Part shown: positions 1 to 6,664 of the stretch, piece after piece
How the letters are laid out: each line of letters opens with the position of its first letter
Position numbering within the stretch: the stretch's first letter is position 1
Assembly (NCBI GenBank): GCA_031255975.1
Contig: JAIRRM010000032.1
Span: 1 to 6,866, forward strand
DNA: 6,866 bases
Reading direction: 5' to 3'
Source of the DNA: Propionibacteriaceae bacterium
Lineage (GTDB): Bacteria; Actinomycetota; Actinomycetes; Propionibacteriales; Propionibacteriaceae
The notes under the pieces: model-generated
What the model saw: only the letters and a program-made list of their open reading frames with translations
Told to the model about the DNA's origin: nothing
Databases searched by the model: none
Translations under genes and position numbers: made by a program

Positions 1-1
1 G

Positions 2-733
2 CCGATAGACCCGGTACGGGCCATCACCAACGGGGCGTCCGGCGCGCTGGGCGCGTTGACCGCCGCCGCTTTTTGTGACCTGCCCGAGGTGGAGCGGGTC
101 TATTACACGGCACCGCGCACTGCCCGACGACCCGCTGACAACCGTAAACTCTCCTACGTAGAAGTGACCGGTACCGACAGCTTGGAAGCCGCGGTTCGCG
201 ACATCTGCCGACACGCCCAGGTGGATGCCATCATTCACGCCATGGCGGTCAGTGACTACAAACCCAGCAGCGTCACCACCGTGGCTGAGTTGGCCCTGGC
301 ACTCTCCACCTGCTCCCCCGCGCCCCGCACCGCCGCCGAATTGGCCGCCGCCATCCGCGCCGTCCCTGGCTTCGACCGTGACCGTAAGATCGGCTCTGCC
401 GCCGCCGACCTGGTTATCATCGCCGAACCCACACAGAAAGTCATCGCACTGCTGCGCCCGCTCGCCCCACAGGCGGTGATAATCGGCTTCAAGCTACTCA
501 CCGACGTGCCACACGCCGAACTGATCCGGGTGGCCACCGGGATACTGACCAAAAACGACTGCACCTATGTGCTCGCCAACGACACCACTGACATCGACCA
601 CGCCCGCCACGTCGGCTATCTCATCGACCGGCAGGGACAAGAACAGCGCTTCGGAACCAAGGCAGACATCGCCGCCGGGTTGGTAGCCGCCACCCGCGCC
701 GTCTGGAGCACGCAGGAAGAAGGAAAACCATGA
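2..733 (+). CDS. coaB: Phosphopantothenate-cysteine ligase CoaB, stand-alone type, 5' partial
   Basis: This cytosolic enzyme joins cysteine to 4'-phosphopantothenate, the step before decarboxylation in CoA synthesis. The reading frame is open from base 2, and the first residues (PIDPVRAITNGASGALGA) match the family's N-terminal nucleotide-binding region, so the true start lies just left of the window and roughly a dozen residues are missing. The TTG at 56 is internal, not a start. Other family marks are HAMAVSDYKP (bases 236-265), KIGS with its conserved lysine (386-397), IIGFK (479-493) and LAND (572-583). The spacing and wording of these motifs resemble the separate streptococcal CoaB as I recall it, rather than the C-terminal half of a fused CoaBC. 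An Ala/Pro-rich stretch (about 280-370) precedes KIGS. The stop codon overlaps the coaC start as ATGA, which implies translational coupling. The family call is firm; the streptococcal subtype is from memory. Confidence 0.9.
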   Translation, partial: PIDPVRAITNGASGALGALTAAAFCDLPEVERVYYTAPRTARRPADNRKLSYVEVTGTDSLEAAVRDICRHAQVDAIIHAMAVSDYKPSSVTTVAELALALSTCSPAPRTAAELAAAIRAVPGFDRDRKIGSAAADLVIIAEPTQKVIALLRPLAPQAVIIGFKLLTDVPHAELIRVATGILTKNDCTYVLANDTTDIDHARHVGYLIDRQGQEQRFGTKADIAAGLVAATRAVWSTQEEGKP

Positions 734-1263
734 GCAGAATCCTGTTGGGCGTCACCGGCTCCATCGCCGCGTACAAGGCGGCCGACCTGACCCACCATCT
801 CACCAAGGACGCCCACCAGGTAGACGTGGTAATGACGAAGGCGGCGGCAGAGTTCATCACCCCGCTCACGCTCCGTACTCTGTCTGGTCGCCCGGTTTAC
901 GGCTACGACCAGTTCGCCGACGCCTACGACGACGTGCGCCATATCAGCATGGCCCGTGACGCTGACGTGGCTGTTATCGCCCCCGCGAGCGCGAACATCA
1001 TCGGGAAGCTGGCGTCCGGTCTGGCGGATGACCACTTGACCACCGTGTTCACCGCACTCCGGGATCAACCGCGCCTCATCGCTCCCGCCATGAACACCTA
1101 CATGTACCAAAATCCCATCGTGCAGCAGAATCTGGCTAAACTCGTCGACTACGGCTGGGAACTTATCGAACCCACCGAGGCGCTGCTGGCTTGCGGCGAC
1201 ATCGGCAAAGGCGCGCTGCCACCCATCGCGGTGATAATCCAGCGGATCTACGAAAACCTCTGA
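730..1263 (+). CDS. coaC: Phosphopantothenoylcysteine decarboxylase CoaC, stand-alone flavoprotein
   Basis: This FMN-dependent enzyme decarboxylates 4'-phosphopantothenoylcysteine to 4'-phosphopantetheine, using the product of the upstream ligase. At 177 residues it has the length of a separate CoaC with no ligase domain attached. Visible motifs are the FMN-binding VTGSIAAYKA near residues 8-17, the catalytic His in HIS (H71), PASANxxGKxAxGxAD (85-100), PAMNTYMY (119-126, with N122) and ACGDxGKG (154-161, with C155). H71, N122 and C155 correspond to the catalytic His, Asn and Cys of the family. The usual PxMNxxMW motif ends in Tyr, not Trp, as in the streptococcal protein I remember. The ATG lies in an ATGA overlap with coaB and is preceded by AAGGA (720-724) with a 5-base spacer. 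A peptide cysteine decarboxylase of the same fold (EpiD-like) is the alternative, but coupling to coaB and the ACGDxGKG clamp argue for CoaC. Confidence 0.92.
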   Translation: MSRILLGVTGSIAAYKAADLTHHLTKDAHQVDVVMTKAAAEFITPLTLRTLSGRPVYGYDQFADAYDDVRHISMARDADVAVIAPASANIIGKLASGLADDHLTTVFTALRDQPRLIAPAMNTYMYQNPIVQQNLAKLVDYGWELIEPTEALLACGDIGKGALPPIAVIIQRIYENL

Positions 1264-1312
1264 ACTACGCCTACGGTCTGGCACCATCGTCTTCTAACTA
1301 CCCCTACGGTCT
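1263..1312. repeat. 17-base direct repeat, two copies, after coaC
   Basis: AACTACGCCTACGGTCT at 1263-1279 recurs at 1296-1312 with a single change (G to C at the seventh base). The start-to-start distance is 33 bases. The first copy begins on the last base of the coaC stop codon. No third copy is visible in the gap. It could be a remnant of local duplication or a pair of protein-binding sites placed about three helical turns apart. No function can be assigned. Confidence 0.6.
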
Positions 1313-1339
1313 TAGCTTCCCATACTGACCGCATTATCG

Positions 1340-1388
1340 ACCCGGCGTCATAGCACGGGTGTCTTAGGATGACGAGAGGGCTAGGCCC
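1340..1388 (+). promoter_or_regulatory. Candidate control region of the acyl-CoA ligase gene (overlapping dyads)
   Basis: Two interleaved inverted repeats are present: ACCCG (1340-1344) with CGGGT (1356-1360), and CGTCAT (1346-1351) with ATGACG (1369-1374). The second dyad overlaps a possible -10 element, TAGGAT (1365-1370), for which I see no convincing -35. A short hairpin GGGC-TAG-GCCC (1378-1388) follows, just before the ribosome binding site. The arrangement would suit an operator over a promoter, or alternative RNA hairpins, but the arms are short and chance is possible. No T-run follows, so a coaC terminator is not supported. Confidence 0.3.
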
Positions 1389-1403
1389 CTGCATGGAGTG
1401 AAT

Positions 1404-1416
1404 GGAGAAACAAGTG
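1404..1416 (+). promoter_or_regulatory. Ribosome binding site choosing the GTG start of the ligase
   Basis: GGAG at 1404-1407 lies 6 bases before GTG 1414, which is good spacing. The alternative ATG at 1402 is in the same frame, but its only upstream GGAG (1395-1398) is 3 bases away, which is too close. I therefore prefer GTG 1414. The difference is only four residues. Confidence 0.55.
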
Positions 1417-3126
1417 CCTGACAGCGCTACTGATAGGCCGTGGCTGAAATACTACGGCGATATGCCCGCCGACATTGAGGTACCCCAGGTCAACCTGTAT
1501 GAGCTTTTCGCCGCCGCGGCGAAAGCGCATCCGGATAACAACGCCATCGCGTTCATGGGCACTCTCATTACGTACCGGCAACTGCTCGCCGAGGTCGACC
1601 ACTGCGCCGAGGCCTTCACCGCAATGGGTGTCAAGGCTGGGGATTCCGCCACTTTGGTGATGCCAAACATCCCCAACACCCCGATCATGTTCTACGCCTT
1701 GAACAAGATCGGCGCTCGGGTGGCGCTGGCGCACCCGCTCTCCAGCGCCCCAGAACTCGCCCACTACCTTGAGGTGACAAACAGCAAGTGGGCGGTCACC
1801 GTTGACATGTTCTACGCGAAGTTCCGCGACACCATCGCCGCCGCAGGTGTCGAAAAGTTGCTCGTAACCCATATCCCCGATTTTCTGAAACCGCTGCTGA
1901 AGGTGGGGTTCCGGGTCACCAAAGGTCGCAAGATTCCGGCAGTGCCCAAGAGCGACCCGCTAGTGGTGGAGTGGAAGAACTTCTTGGCCGCAGCGCCCAG
2001 AGGCAGCGAGGCCACAGCGTACGTGCGTCCGCAACGCCCCGAGGACGGCGCGGTAGTGCTGTTCTCCGGCGGTACCACCGCACTGCCAAAGGGCATCGAA
2101 CTCTCATCTTTCGCGTTCAACGCGCTGAAAGTGTCCGTAAAGTGGATCACCGGTCTCACCGAGGCCGACTCGGTGTTAACCATCATGCCGTTGTTCCACG
2201 GCTTCGGATTGGGGTTGTGCATCCACACCACACTCAGCACCGGAGCATGCTCCATCTTGGTGCCAGAGGTGAGCGCCAAGAGCTACATCGACAACCTGTT
2301 GAAGTATCACCCCACGTTTATCCCCGGTGTGCCGACGCTGTTCGAATCACTGCTGCGTCATCCCAGCCTTGACAAGGTGCGCTTTGACAACTTGGTGGGC
2401 GCATACTCCGGTGGCGACTCCCTCACCCCGGATCTCAAGCACCGTTTCGACGCCCGTATCAAGGCGCAGGGAGCCAAGGTGGAACTGTTGGAGGGGTACG
2501 GTCTTACCGAGACGGTCACCACCTGCGTGCTGAGTCCGCAAAATGCCTACCGTGAGGGTGCCATGGGTGTCCCGCAGCCGGGCATCCTGGCAAAGATTAT
2601 CGCTCCAGACACCACCGACGAACTGCCGTACGGCGAAACCGGCGAGATCTGCGTCACCGGCCCCACTTTGATGAACCAGTATCTCGGCGACCCGGAAGCC
2701 ACCGCCAGCACGCTGCGACGGCACCCGGACGGCCGGTTGTGGTGCCACACCGGCGATATCGGCTCCATGGATTCCGACGGCTACCTGTACTTCGTCAACC
2801 GATTGAAGCGCATCATCAAGGTGAGCGGCGTCGCCGTGTATCCGATGCAGGTTGAGCAGGTACTGGAGGCACACCCTCTGGTGGATCGCGCCTGCGTTAT
2901 CGGCGTACCGGATGACTACCAGATGGCCCGGGTTCGCGCCTACGTGATCCCCGCCGCTGAGGTGATCGCCGACGACGCGGCCAAGGAGACACTGCTGGAG
3001 CATTGCCGCCAGCAACTCAACAAGTGGTCCGCACCACGCGAGTTGGAGTTCCGGGATGAATTGCCGCGTACTTTGGTCGGCAAGATCGACTACCGAGCTT
3101 TGGAGCGCGAAGCCGCCGATATGTGA
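1414..3126 (+). CDS. AMP-dependent acyl-CoA ligase (fatty acid-CoA ligase-like)
   Basis: This is a class I adenylate-forming enzyme. Such enzymes activate a carboxylic acid with ATP to an acyl-adenylate and then pass it to CoA. The protein is 570 residues from GTG 1414 and has the full motif set: phosphate-binding loop SGGTTALPKG (residues 218-227), EGYGLTET (360-367), TGD (446-448), the hinge region around RLKRIIKVSG (463-472) and the C-terminal catalytic lysine in LVGKID (K557). The phosphate loop reads SGGTTA instead of the common SGTTG. I see no signal peptide or convincing membrane helix, so it is probably cytosolic. The acyl substrate cannot be read from the sequence; medium- or long-chain fatty acids are the default guess, and an aryl or other carboxylate is possible. 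It follows coaBC after about 150 bases and is 112 bases ahead of a membrane-protein gene, with no terminator visible between those two. Confidence 0.88.
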   Translation: MPDSATDRPWLKYYGDMPADIEVPQVNLYELFAAAAKAHPDNNAIAFMGTLITYRQLLAEVDHCAEAFTAMGVKAGDSATLVMPNIPNTPIMFYALNKIGARVALAHPLSSAPELAHYLEVTNSKWAVTVDMFYAKFRDTIAAAGVEKLLVTHIPDFLKPLLKVGFRVTKGRKIPAVPKSDPLVVEWKNFLAAAPRGSEATAYVRPQRPEDGAVVLFSGGTTALPKGIELSSFAFNALKVSVKWITGLTEADSVLTIMPLFHGFGLGLCIHTTLSTGACSILVPEVSAKSYIDNLLKYHPTFIPGVPTLFESLLRHPSLDKVRFDNLVGAYSGGDSLTPDLKHRFDARIKAQGAKVELLEGYGLTETVTTCVLSPQNAYREGAMGVPQPGILAKIIAPDTTDELPYGETGEICVTGPTLMNQYLGDPEATASTLRRHPDGRLWCHTGDIGSMDSDGYLYFVNRLKRIIKVSGVAVYPMQVEQVLEAHPLVDRACVIGVPDDYQMARVRAYVIPAAEVIADDAAKETLLEHCRQQLNKWSAPRELEFRDELPRTLVGKIDYRALEREAADM

Positions 3127-3238
3127 GGCGAATAACGGCAAACCACTGTCACTCCAACGCCTTTGCGTACTACGCTTACTCTGTTGAGTTACGTCTGCCG
3201 GCGTGACCCCCGACTCGAACAGAACCCAATGAGGAAAC

Positions 3239-4039
3239 ATGGCAACCACTAAGCCCAAGGCGCGTTCGGATTCGGCACCCGGATCCAAGAAGGACGCCCC
3301 AATTTTCACTCCCACCCCAGAGGCACGTTCCAGCGCCAACAGCAAGCGCCTCATCGCGATCATCCTGTGGATCGTCGCCATCGCCTTGGAAGCAGTGGCT
3401 ATTTTCTGGCTGCTGCGCCCACCGTTTGACGAATTGGCCGAGAACCAGGGCTTCCCGCAGTGGCGTTTTTACGCACTGATAGGTGCCTTCGTGGTTATCG
3501 GTGCGTTGTCGATCACCGGCTCGTTCCTTTGGAAGAAGGCCAACCGTCTTGACCCGGCCTCTCGCAAGGAGCCTGTGCGTTTCTTCGTACAGAATCAACT
3601 CGGCGCAATCATCGCGCTTATCGCATTCGTGCCGCTGGTCATCCTGGTCTTCCTGAACAAGGACATGGACGGCAAGCAGAAGGGCATCGCCGGAGGCGTC
3701 GGCGTCGCTATCGCCTTGGCCGCGGTGCTGCTCGGTATCGACTTCAAGCCACTCTCGCAGGAGCAAGCGGCCGTCGAATCCCAGGTTGTCATTCAACTGG
3801 TGGGCGAAGACAGCGTGTGGTGGAGCGAGGGCGGCAAGGTGGTACACCTGTGCGAGCAGGCATCCGATATCAAGAACGCCTCCACCCCGATTCACAACAC
3901 CACCATCGCGGACGCCCTGGCTGAGGGCAAGGAAGGCATCACCTTGAAGCTCGACACCGAGCTGAACCAGTGTGGTCTGCCGATTCCGGAGAATCTGGCC
4001 GACATCGAAGCCTGGGTACGTGAGGCCCGCGGGAAGTAA
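3239..4039 (+). CDS. Four-helix membrane protein of unknown function with soluble C-terminal tail
   Basis: I do not recognise a characterised family. The 266-residue protein starts with a polar, Lys/Pro/Ser-rich segment (1-37). Four hydrophobic segments follow, at about 38-60, 77-98, 121-139 and 150-167, in two pairs separated by a basic, polar linker (99-118). The last 95 residues are soluble and contain a Trp pair (W184-W185), GGKVVHLC (188-195) and a second Cys in NQCGLP (C245). The WSEGGKVVHLCEQASDI stretch reminds me of a short xVYHLC motif in actinobacterial hypothetical membrane proteins, where His and Cys might bind a metal or form a disulfide; this is inference. The ATG is preceded by GAGGAA (3231-3236), which is close but usable. 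The 112 bases upstream show no clear promoter or terminator. A strong terminator lies 23 bases after the stop. Confidence 0.8.
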   Translation: MATTKPKARSDSAPGSKKDAPIFTPTPEARSSANSKRLIAIILWIVAIALEAVAIFWLLRPPFDELAENQGFPQWRFYALIGAFVVIGALSITGSFLWKKANRLDPASRKEPVRFFVQNQLGAIIALIAFVPLVILVFLNKDMDGKQKGIAGGVGVAIALAAVLLGIDFKPLSQEQAAVESQVVIQLVGEDSVWWSEGGKVVHLCEQASDIKNASTPIHNTTIADALAEGKEGITLKLDTELNQCGLPIPENLADIEAWVREARGK

Positions 4040-4062
4040 ACCCATATAGCGCGAGCACGGTT

Positions 4063-4107
4063 AAGAACCCCGGTCACCCATTCAGGGCCGACCGGGGTTC
4101 TTTTCTT
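4063..4107 (+). terminator. Rho-independent terminator between convergent genes
   Basis: A perfect 13-bp inverted repeat pairs 4063-4075 (AAGAACCCCGGTC) with 4090-4102. The loop can gain three more pairs (CCC 4077-4079 with GGG 4085-4087). The plus strand continues as TTTTCTT from 4101. This ends the plus-strand transcript of the membrane protein. It also lies about 45 bases beyond the stop of the minus-strand DUF1508 gene and could serve that side, although the minus-strand T-tract (TTCTTAACC) is poorer. Confidence 0.9.
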
Positions 4108-4146
4108 GCCGTTCTCGCCTCACCTGGTGAACAAGTGAGCCAACTC

Positions 4147-4503
4147 TTACGCCACGGTGGCGTCCGGGGCATTCTTCCTGACGCTCTCCACGCCCGCGAG
4201 CGCCGACGCCTTCACTTTGTACGCCTCACTAGCCAAGATAATCTCGCCGTTGCTGGCCTTGAGACGGAACCGGAACTGCCCACCTTTGTCGCTGTAAACC
4301 TCGAACTTCGGGTTTTTGGCGGTCTCATCTTTCGTCTGATCCTCGATAGCGGCGATTGAGGCGTTTTTCTTGACGCTCTCTATGCCCCGAACCGCCGTCG
4401 CCTTGGCGCTGTAAACCTCGGACACACCGATGGTCTCACCGTTGCTAGCCACCAATGCGAACGAGAACCCCTTGGCGGATTCTTTGATGACGAACTTGCC
4501 CAT
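4147..4503 (-). CDS. DUF1508 (YegP-like) two-repeat protein
   Basis: This small soluble protein of 118 residues consists of two DUF1508 repeats, at about residues 4-49 and 67-113, joined by a polar linker. Each repeat has the family pattern F-x-F-x-L-x-A-S-N-G-E, then SE-x-Y, then (G)-x-ESV-(K/R)-KNA. Both copies keep ASNGE and SExY. The family's molecular role is not established; proteins of this type are widespread and often described as stress-associated. The start at 4503 gives MGKFVIKES, typical for the family, and has GGAAAGG (4511-4517) 7 bases upstream. The frame stays open further upstream, including an in-frame ATG that would add an Arg-rich MEAIRRETRRQRKGNN, but that region lacks well-placed Shine-Dalgarno sequence. 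It lies 88 bases downstream of the DUF554 gene on the same strand and may be co-transcribed, as I see no terminator between them. Confidence 0.88.
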   Translation of the reverse strand: MGKFVIKESAKGFSFALVASNGETIGVSEVYSAKATAVRGIESVKKNASIAAIEDQTKDETAKNPKFEVYSDKGGQFRFRLKASNGEIILASEAYKVKASALAGVESVRKNAPDATVA

Positions 4504-4591
4504 ATTGTTGCCTTTCCGTTGCCTCCGCGTTTCTCGCCGGATCGCTTCCATCCTGCCACGCCAAACCCCCGCCGTTGGGAGAAAACAGACA

Positions 4592-5326
4592 TCATCTGAA
4601 CACGGCCACCAGCCAGACGAACAGTGGAGCCAGGAACAGCGCGGGTAATAGATCTCCAACGGCGATGCGTTTGATACCGATGAGCCGGAACCCCAACCCC
4701 AGTAGAATGACGCCTCCGGTGGCTCCCAATGCATCCACTTGCCCAACGGTAAGGAAATCCCCTGCCACTACTCCCAGCACGGTAAGCGTGCCTTGGTACA
4801 GCGCCAGCGGCACTACCGACGCCGCCACTCCGATACCGAGCCCGGCGGCGAAGGCGATGGAGGCAAAGCCGTCCATCACCGATTTGACCAGCAGCATGTC
4901 GGAGCCGAGACCCAGCCCGTCACGCAGCGACCCCAGTACCGCCATCGGCCCGACGCAGTAGACCAACGTGGCCGTGATGGCTCCTTCGGCAAAGCGGGAA
5001 CCGCCGTCTTTGACAAACCTGGCTCGTGCCCATTCGGCGGCTCGGTCGAGTCTATGCTCGATACGCACTCCGGCTCCCAGGATTCCGCCGATGAGCAACG
5101 CCCCCAGTACGATCAACAGCGGCGCATGTGGCCCCACCTCGGCACTCAACGTAACCGAAAGGCCGGATGCGACGGCCTGAGCGCCCAACACCAGCGTGAA
5201 CAACCCCAACACCTGAGTACTGAGTTCACGGGTGCGCTCTGGAAAGCGGGAACCCAACCCGAGGCCCAGCAACGACCCCACCAATACGAACCCGACATTG
5301 ATGACGCTACCTGCTCCGATGAACAC
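4592..5326 (-). CDS. DUF554 family integral membrane protein
   Basis: This 244-residue, strongly hydrophobic protein has about seven or eight membrane segments (roughly 5-27, 36-57, 69-87, 114-133, 147-165, 168-190, 200-218 and 225-243). The central signature LVYCVGPMAVLGSLRDGL (121-138), followed by KSVMDG (148-153) and LYQGTLT (176-182), is characteristic of DUF554 (YdfK/YqgA-like) proteins. The family is thought to contain transporters or channels, but no substrate is established. The length is normal for the family. The start is GTG at 5326, giving MFIGAGSVINVG, as expected for the first helix. No Shine-Dalgarno is visible in the preceding bases (minus strand CTACTACCC), so it may be leaderless or weakly initiated. 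It diverges from the M16 peptidase gene across only 39 bases. Confidence 0.88.
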   Translation of the reverse strand: MFIGAGSVINVGFVLVGSLLGLGLGSRFPERTRELSTQVLGLFTLVLGAQAVASGLSVTLSAEVGPHAPLLIVLGALLIGGILGAGVRIEHRLDRAAEWARARFVKDGGSRFAEGAITATLVYCVGPMAVLGSLRDGLGLGSDMLLVKSVMDGFASIAFAAGLGIGVAASVVPLALYQGTLTVLGVVAGDFLTVGQVDALGATGGVILLGLGFRLIGIKRIAVGDLLPALFLAPLFVWLVAVFR

Positions 5327-5365
5327 GGGTAGTAGTCAACCACACCTGAGTGGTAGACATGACGG
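5327..5365. promoter_or_regulatory. 39-base divergent intergenic region with inverted repeat
   Basis: This short gap must serve two divergent genes, both with GTG starts and neither with a recognisable Shine-Dalgarno. It contains the dyad ACCAC (5339-5343), six bases, then GTGGT (5350-5354). On the plus strand TAGACAT (5354-5360) ends 5 bases before GTG 5366, a position that would suit a -10 element for a leaderless peptidase transcript. TAGTCA (5333-5338) is a weak -35 match with short spacing. The promoter assignment is tentative. Confidence 0.35.
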
Positions 5366-6664
5366 GTGCTCAATGTCGTCTACCCACTGGTCGAACGCAC
5401 CCTGGACAACGGGTTGCGGGTCATCGTCAGTTCTGACCTTGCCGCCCCGGCGGTCGCCGTAAACCTGTGGTATGCGGTCGGCTCCGGCGATGAATCACCT
5501 GGTGGCAGCGGTTTCGCACATCTGTTTGAGCATCTGATGTTCTCCGGTACTGATCGGGTGGCAGCCGGTGAACATCTGGCAGCCATAGAGGCGGTGGGAG
5601 GCCACGCGAACGCCACCACCGACATGGATCGCACCAACTACTTCGAGACGGTGCCGCCACACGCCATCGAATTGGCGCTCTGGCTTGAAGCGGAACGAAT
5701 GGGTTCGCTCGCCGTCACCCCGGCAAACCTCGCCACTCAGCGGGAAGTGGTGAAGGAGGAGAAGCGGCAACGTATCGACAATGTGCCGTACGGCGACCTC
5801 TTCGGGCTGTTACTCGCTCAGAACTTCCCCACGGATCATCCATACGCGCACGAAACCATCGGCTCCATGGCCGACTTGGACGCCGCCTCTAGCGACATGG
5901 TGCGCGCTTTTTACGAAACCTGGTACCGCCCCGACAACGCCACCTTAGTACTCACCGGTGCCATTGGCGTAGCCGAGGGGTTCCAGTTAGCCGAACGCTA
6001 TTTCGGTAAAATCACCAACCCAGCCGCCCCGCGCGGACTACGGGTTGAAGCTGGAGCGCTCCCACCGCATACCGATGTGCCGCGCGTCGCGGTGTATCGC
6101 GACGTGCCCCTGCCCGACCTGTCACTCACCTGGCTGGTGCCTCCCACCGGCACCGCAGCCGACGCCGCGCTGGCGGTGACCGCGGCGGTGCTCACCGCCG
6201 GACAGTCGGGCCGGTTGTACCGTGATCTGGTACGGGAGCGGCAGTCCGCCGACGCCATCAACGCCTTCAATATGGGGTTGTCACGCGGAGTGTCGCTGTT
6301 TGTACTCGGGGGACGTCCCCGCCCCGGGCATACCACGGCGGAGTTGGAAGACGTAATCCTCACCCACCTGGAGACATTGGCGGCGAACGGCCCGACGGAA
6401 GCGGAACTTGATCGGGTGCTGGCAAACGTGGAACGCGCCTCTTTCACGGCGCTGGCCCCGGTGGACGAGCGCGCCGACGCCATCAACGCCGCTGCACTGC
6501 TACTAGGCGACCCGAACCGGATTAACACCAGGTTCGCCGAGGTCGCCGCGGTGAACGCGGAAGATGTGGCCCGGGTGGCCGCCACCTGGCTGGCTCCGCA
6601 GCGACGCGCGGCACTCGAATACCTGAGCGCGGAGATCACAACAGCCGAGGAGGTGGCCAAATGA
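5366..6664 (+). CDS. M16 family zinc metallopeptidase, active-type subunit
   Basis: This is a pitrilysin/insulinase-superfamily protein of 432 residues, the size of the single-unit bacterial M16B/M16C type with two homologous halves. It carries the inverted zinc motif HLFEH (H52, E55, H56), with E55 the expected catalytic base. About 75 residues later, REVVKEEKRQR (126-136) supplies the third zinc ligand (E131 or E132). The C-terminal half has the expected AGQSGRLYRDLVRE segment (278-291), which helps form the peptide-binding chamber. There is no signal peptide, so it probably acts in the cytosol on peptides or unfolded substrates; the specific substrate is unknown. The start is fixed at GTG 5366 because an in-frame TGA lies at 5360-5362. 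No Shine-Dalgarno precedes it. Its stop overlaps the next gene as ATGA. Paired M16 genes commonly form a heterodimer with one catalytic and one degenerate subunit. Confidence 0.92.
   Translation: MLNVVYPLVERTLDNGLRVIVSSDLAAPAVAVNLWYAVGSGDESPGGSGFAHLFEHLMFSGTDRVAAGEHLAAIEAVGGHANATTDMDRTNYFETVPPHAIELALWLEAERMGSLAVTPANLATQREVVKEEKRQRIDNVPYGDLFGLLLAQNFPTDHPYAHETIGSMADLDAASSDMVRAFYETWYRPDNATLVLTGAIGVAEGFQLAERYFGKITNPAAPRGLRVEAGALPPHTDVPRVAVYRDVPLPDLSLTWLVPPTGTAADAALAVTAAVLTAGQSGRLYRDLVRERQSADAINAFNMGLSRGVSLFVLGGRPRPGHTTAELEDVILTHLETLAANGPTEAELDRVLANVERASFTALAPVDERADAINAAALLLGDPNRINTRFAEVAAVNAEDVARVAATWLAPQRRAALEYLSAEITTAEEVAK
6647..6660 (+). promoter_or_regulatory. Near-consensus Shine-Dalgarno for the second M16 gene
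   Basis: GAGGAGGT at 6647-6654, inside the end of the first peptidase gene, lies 6 bases before ATG 6661. It firmly supports the overlapping start and contrasts with the lack of any such site before the first gene. Confidence 0.85.

Noticed and set aside
616..1287. Long minus-strand open frame opposite coaB/coaC
   Set aside because: It is antisense to two well-supported enzymes, has no recognisable motifs, and is explained by high-GC codon bias.
2347..3381. 344-codon minus-strand open frame opposite the ligase and membrane-protein start
   Set aside because: It covers the conserved motifs of the ligase on the other strand, has no family resemblance and spans an intergenic region.
3176..4045. 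289-codon minus-strand open frame opposite the membrane protein
   Set aside because: The plus frame has clear membrane helices, a ribosome binding site and a terminator. The antisense product is polar and shows no motifs.
4120..4130. Palindrome TCACC-T-GGTGA between the terminator and the DUF1508 stop
   Set aside because: It is short, lies in a convergent gene gap with no promoter to control, and such an 11-base palindrome can arise by chance.
4504..4746. N-terminal extension of the DUF1508 protein to 199 residues
   Set aside because: The extension runs into the DUF554 gene in another frame, while ATG 4503 has a good ribosome binding site and the family-typical first residues.
4739..5332. 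197-codon plus-strand open frame opposite DUF554
   Set aside because: The product is rich in Gln, Arg and Pro with no family features, and the DUF554 signature is on the other strand.
5359..5436. Short plus-strand ORF from ATG 5359 as a possible leader peptide
   Set aside because: It overlaps the peptidase coding region in another frame, has no Shine-Dalgarno, and its product shows no attenuator-like residues.
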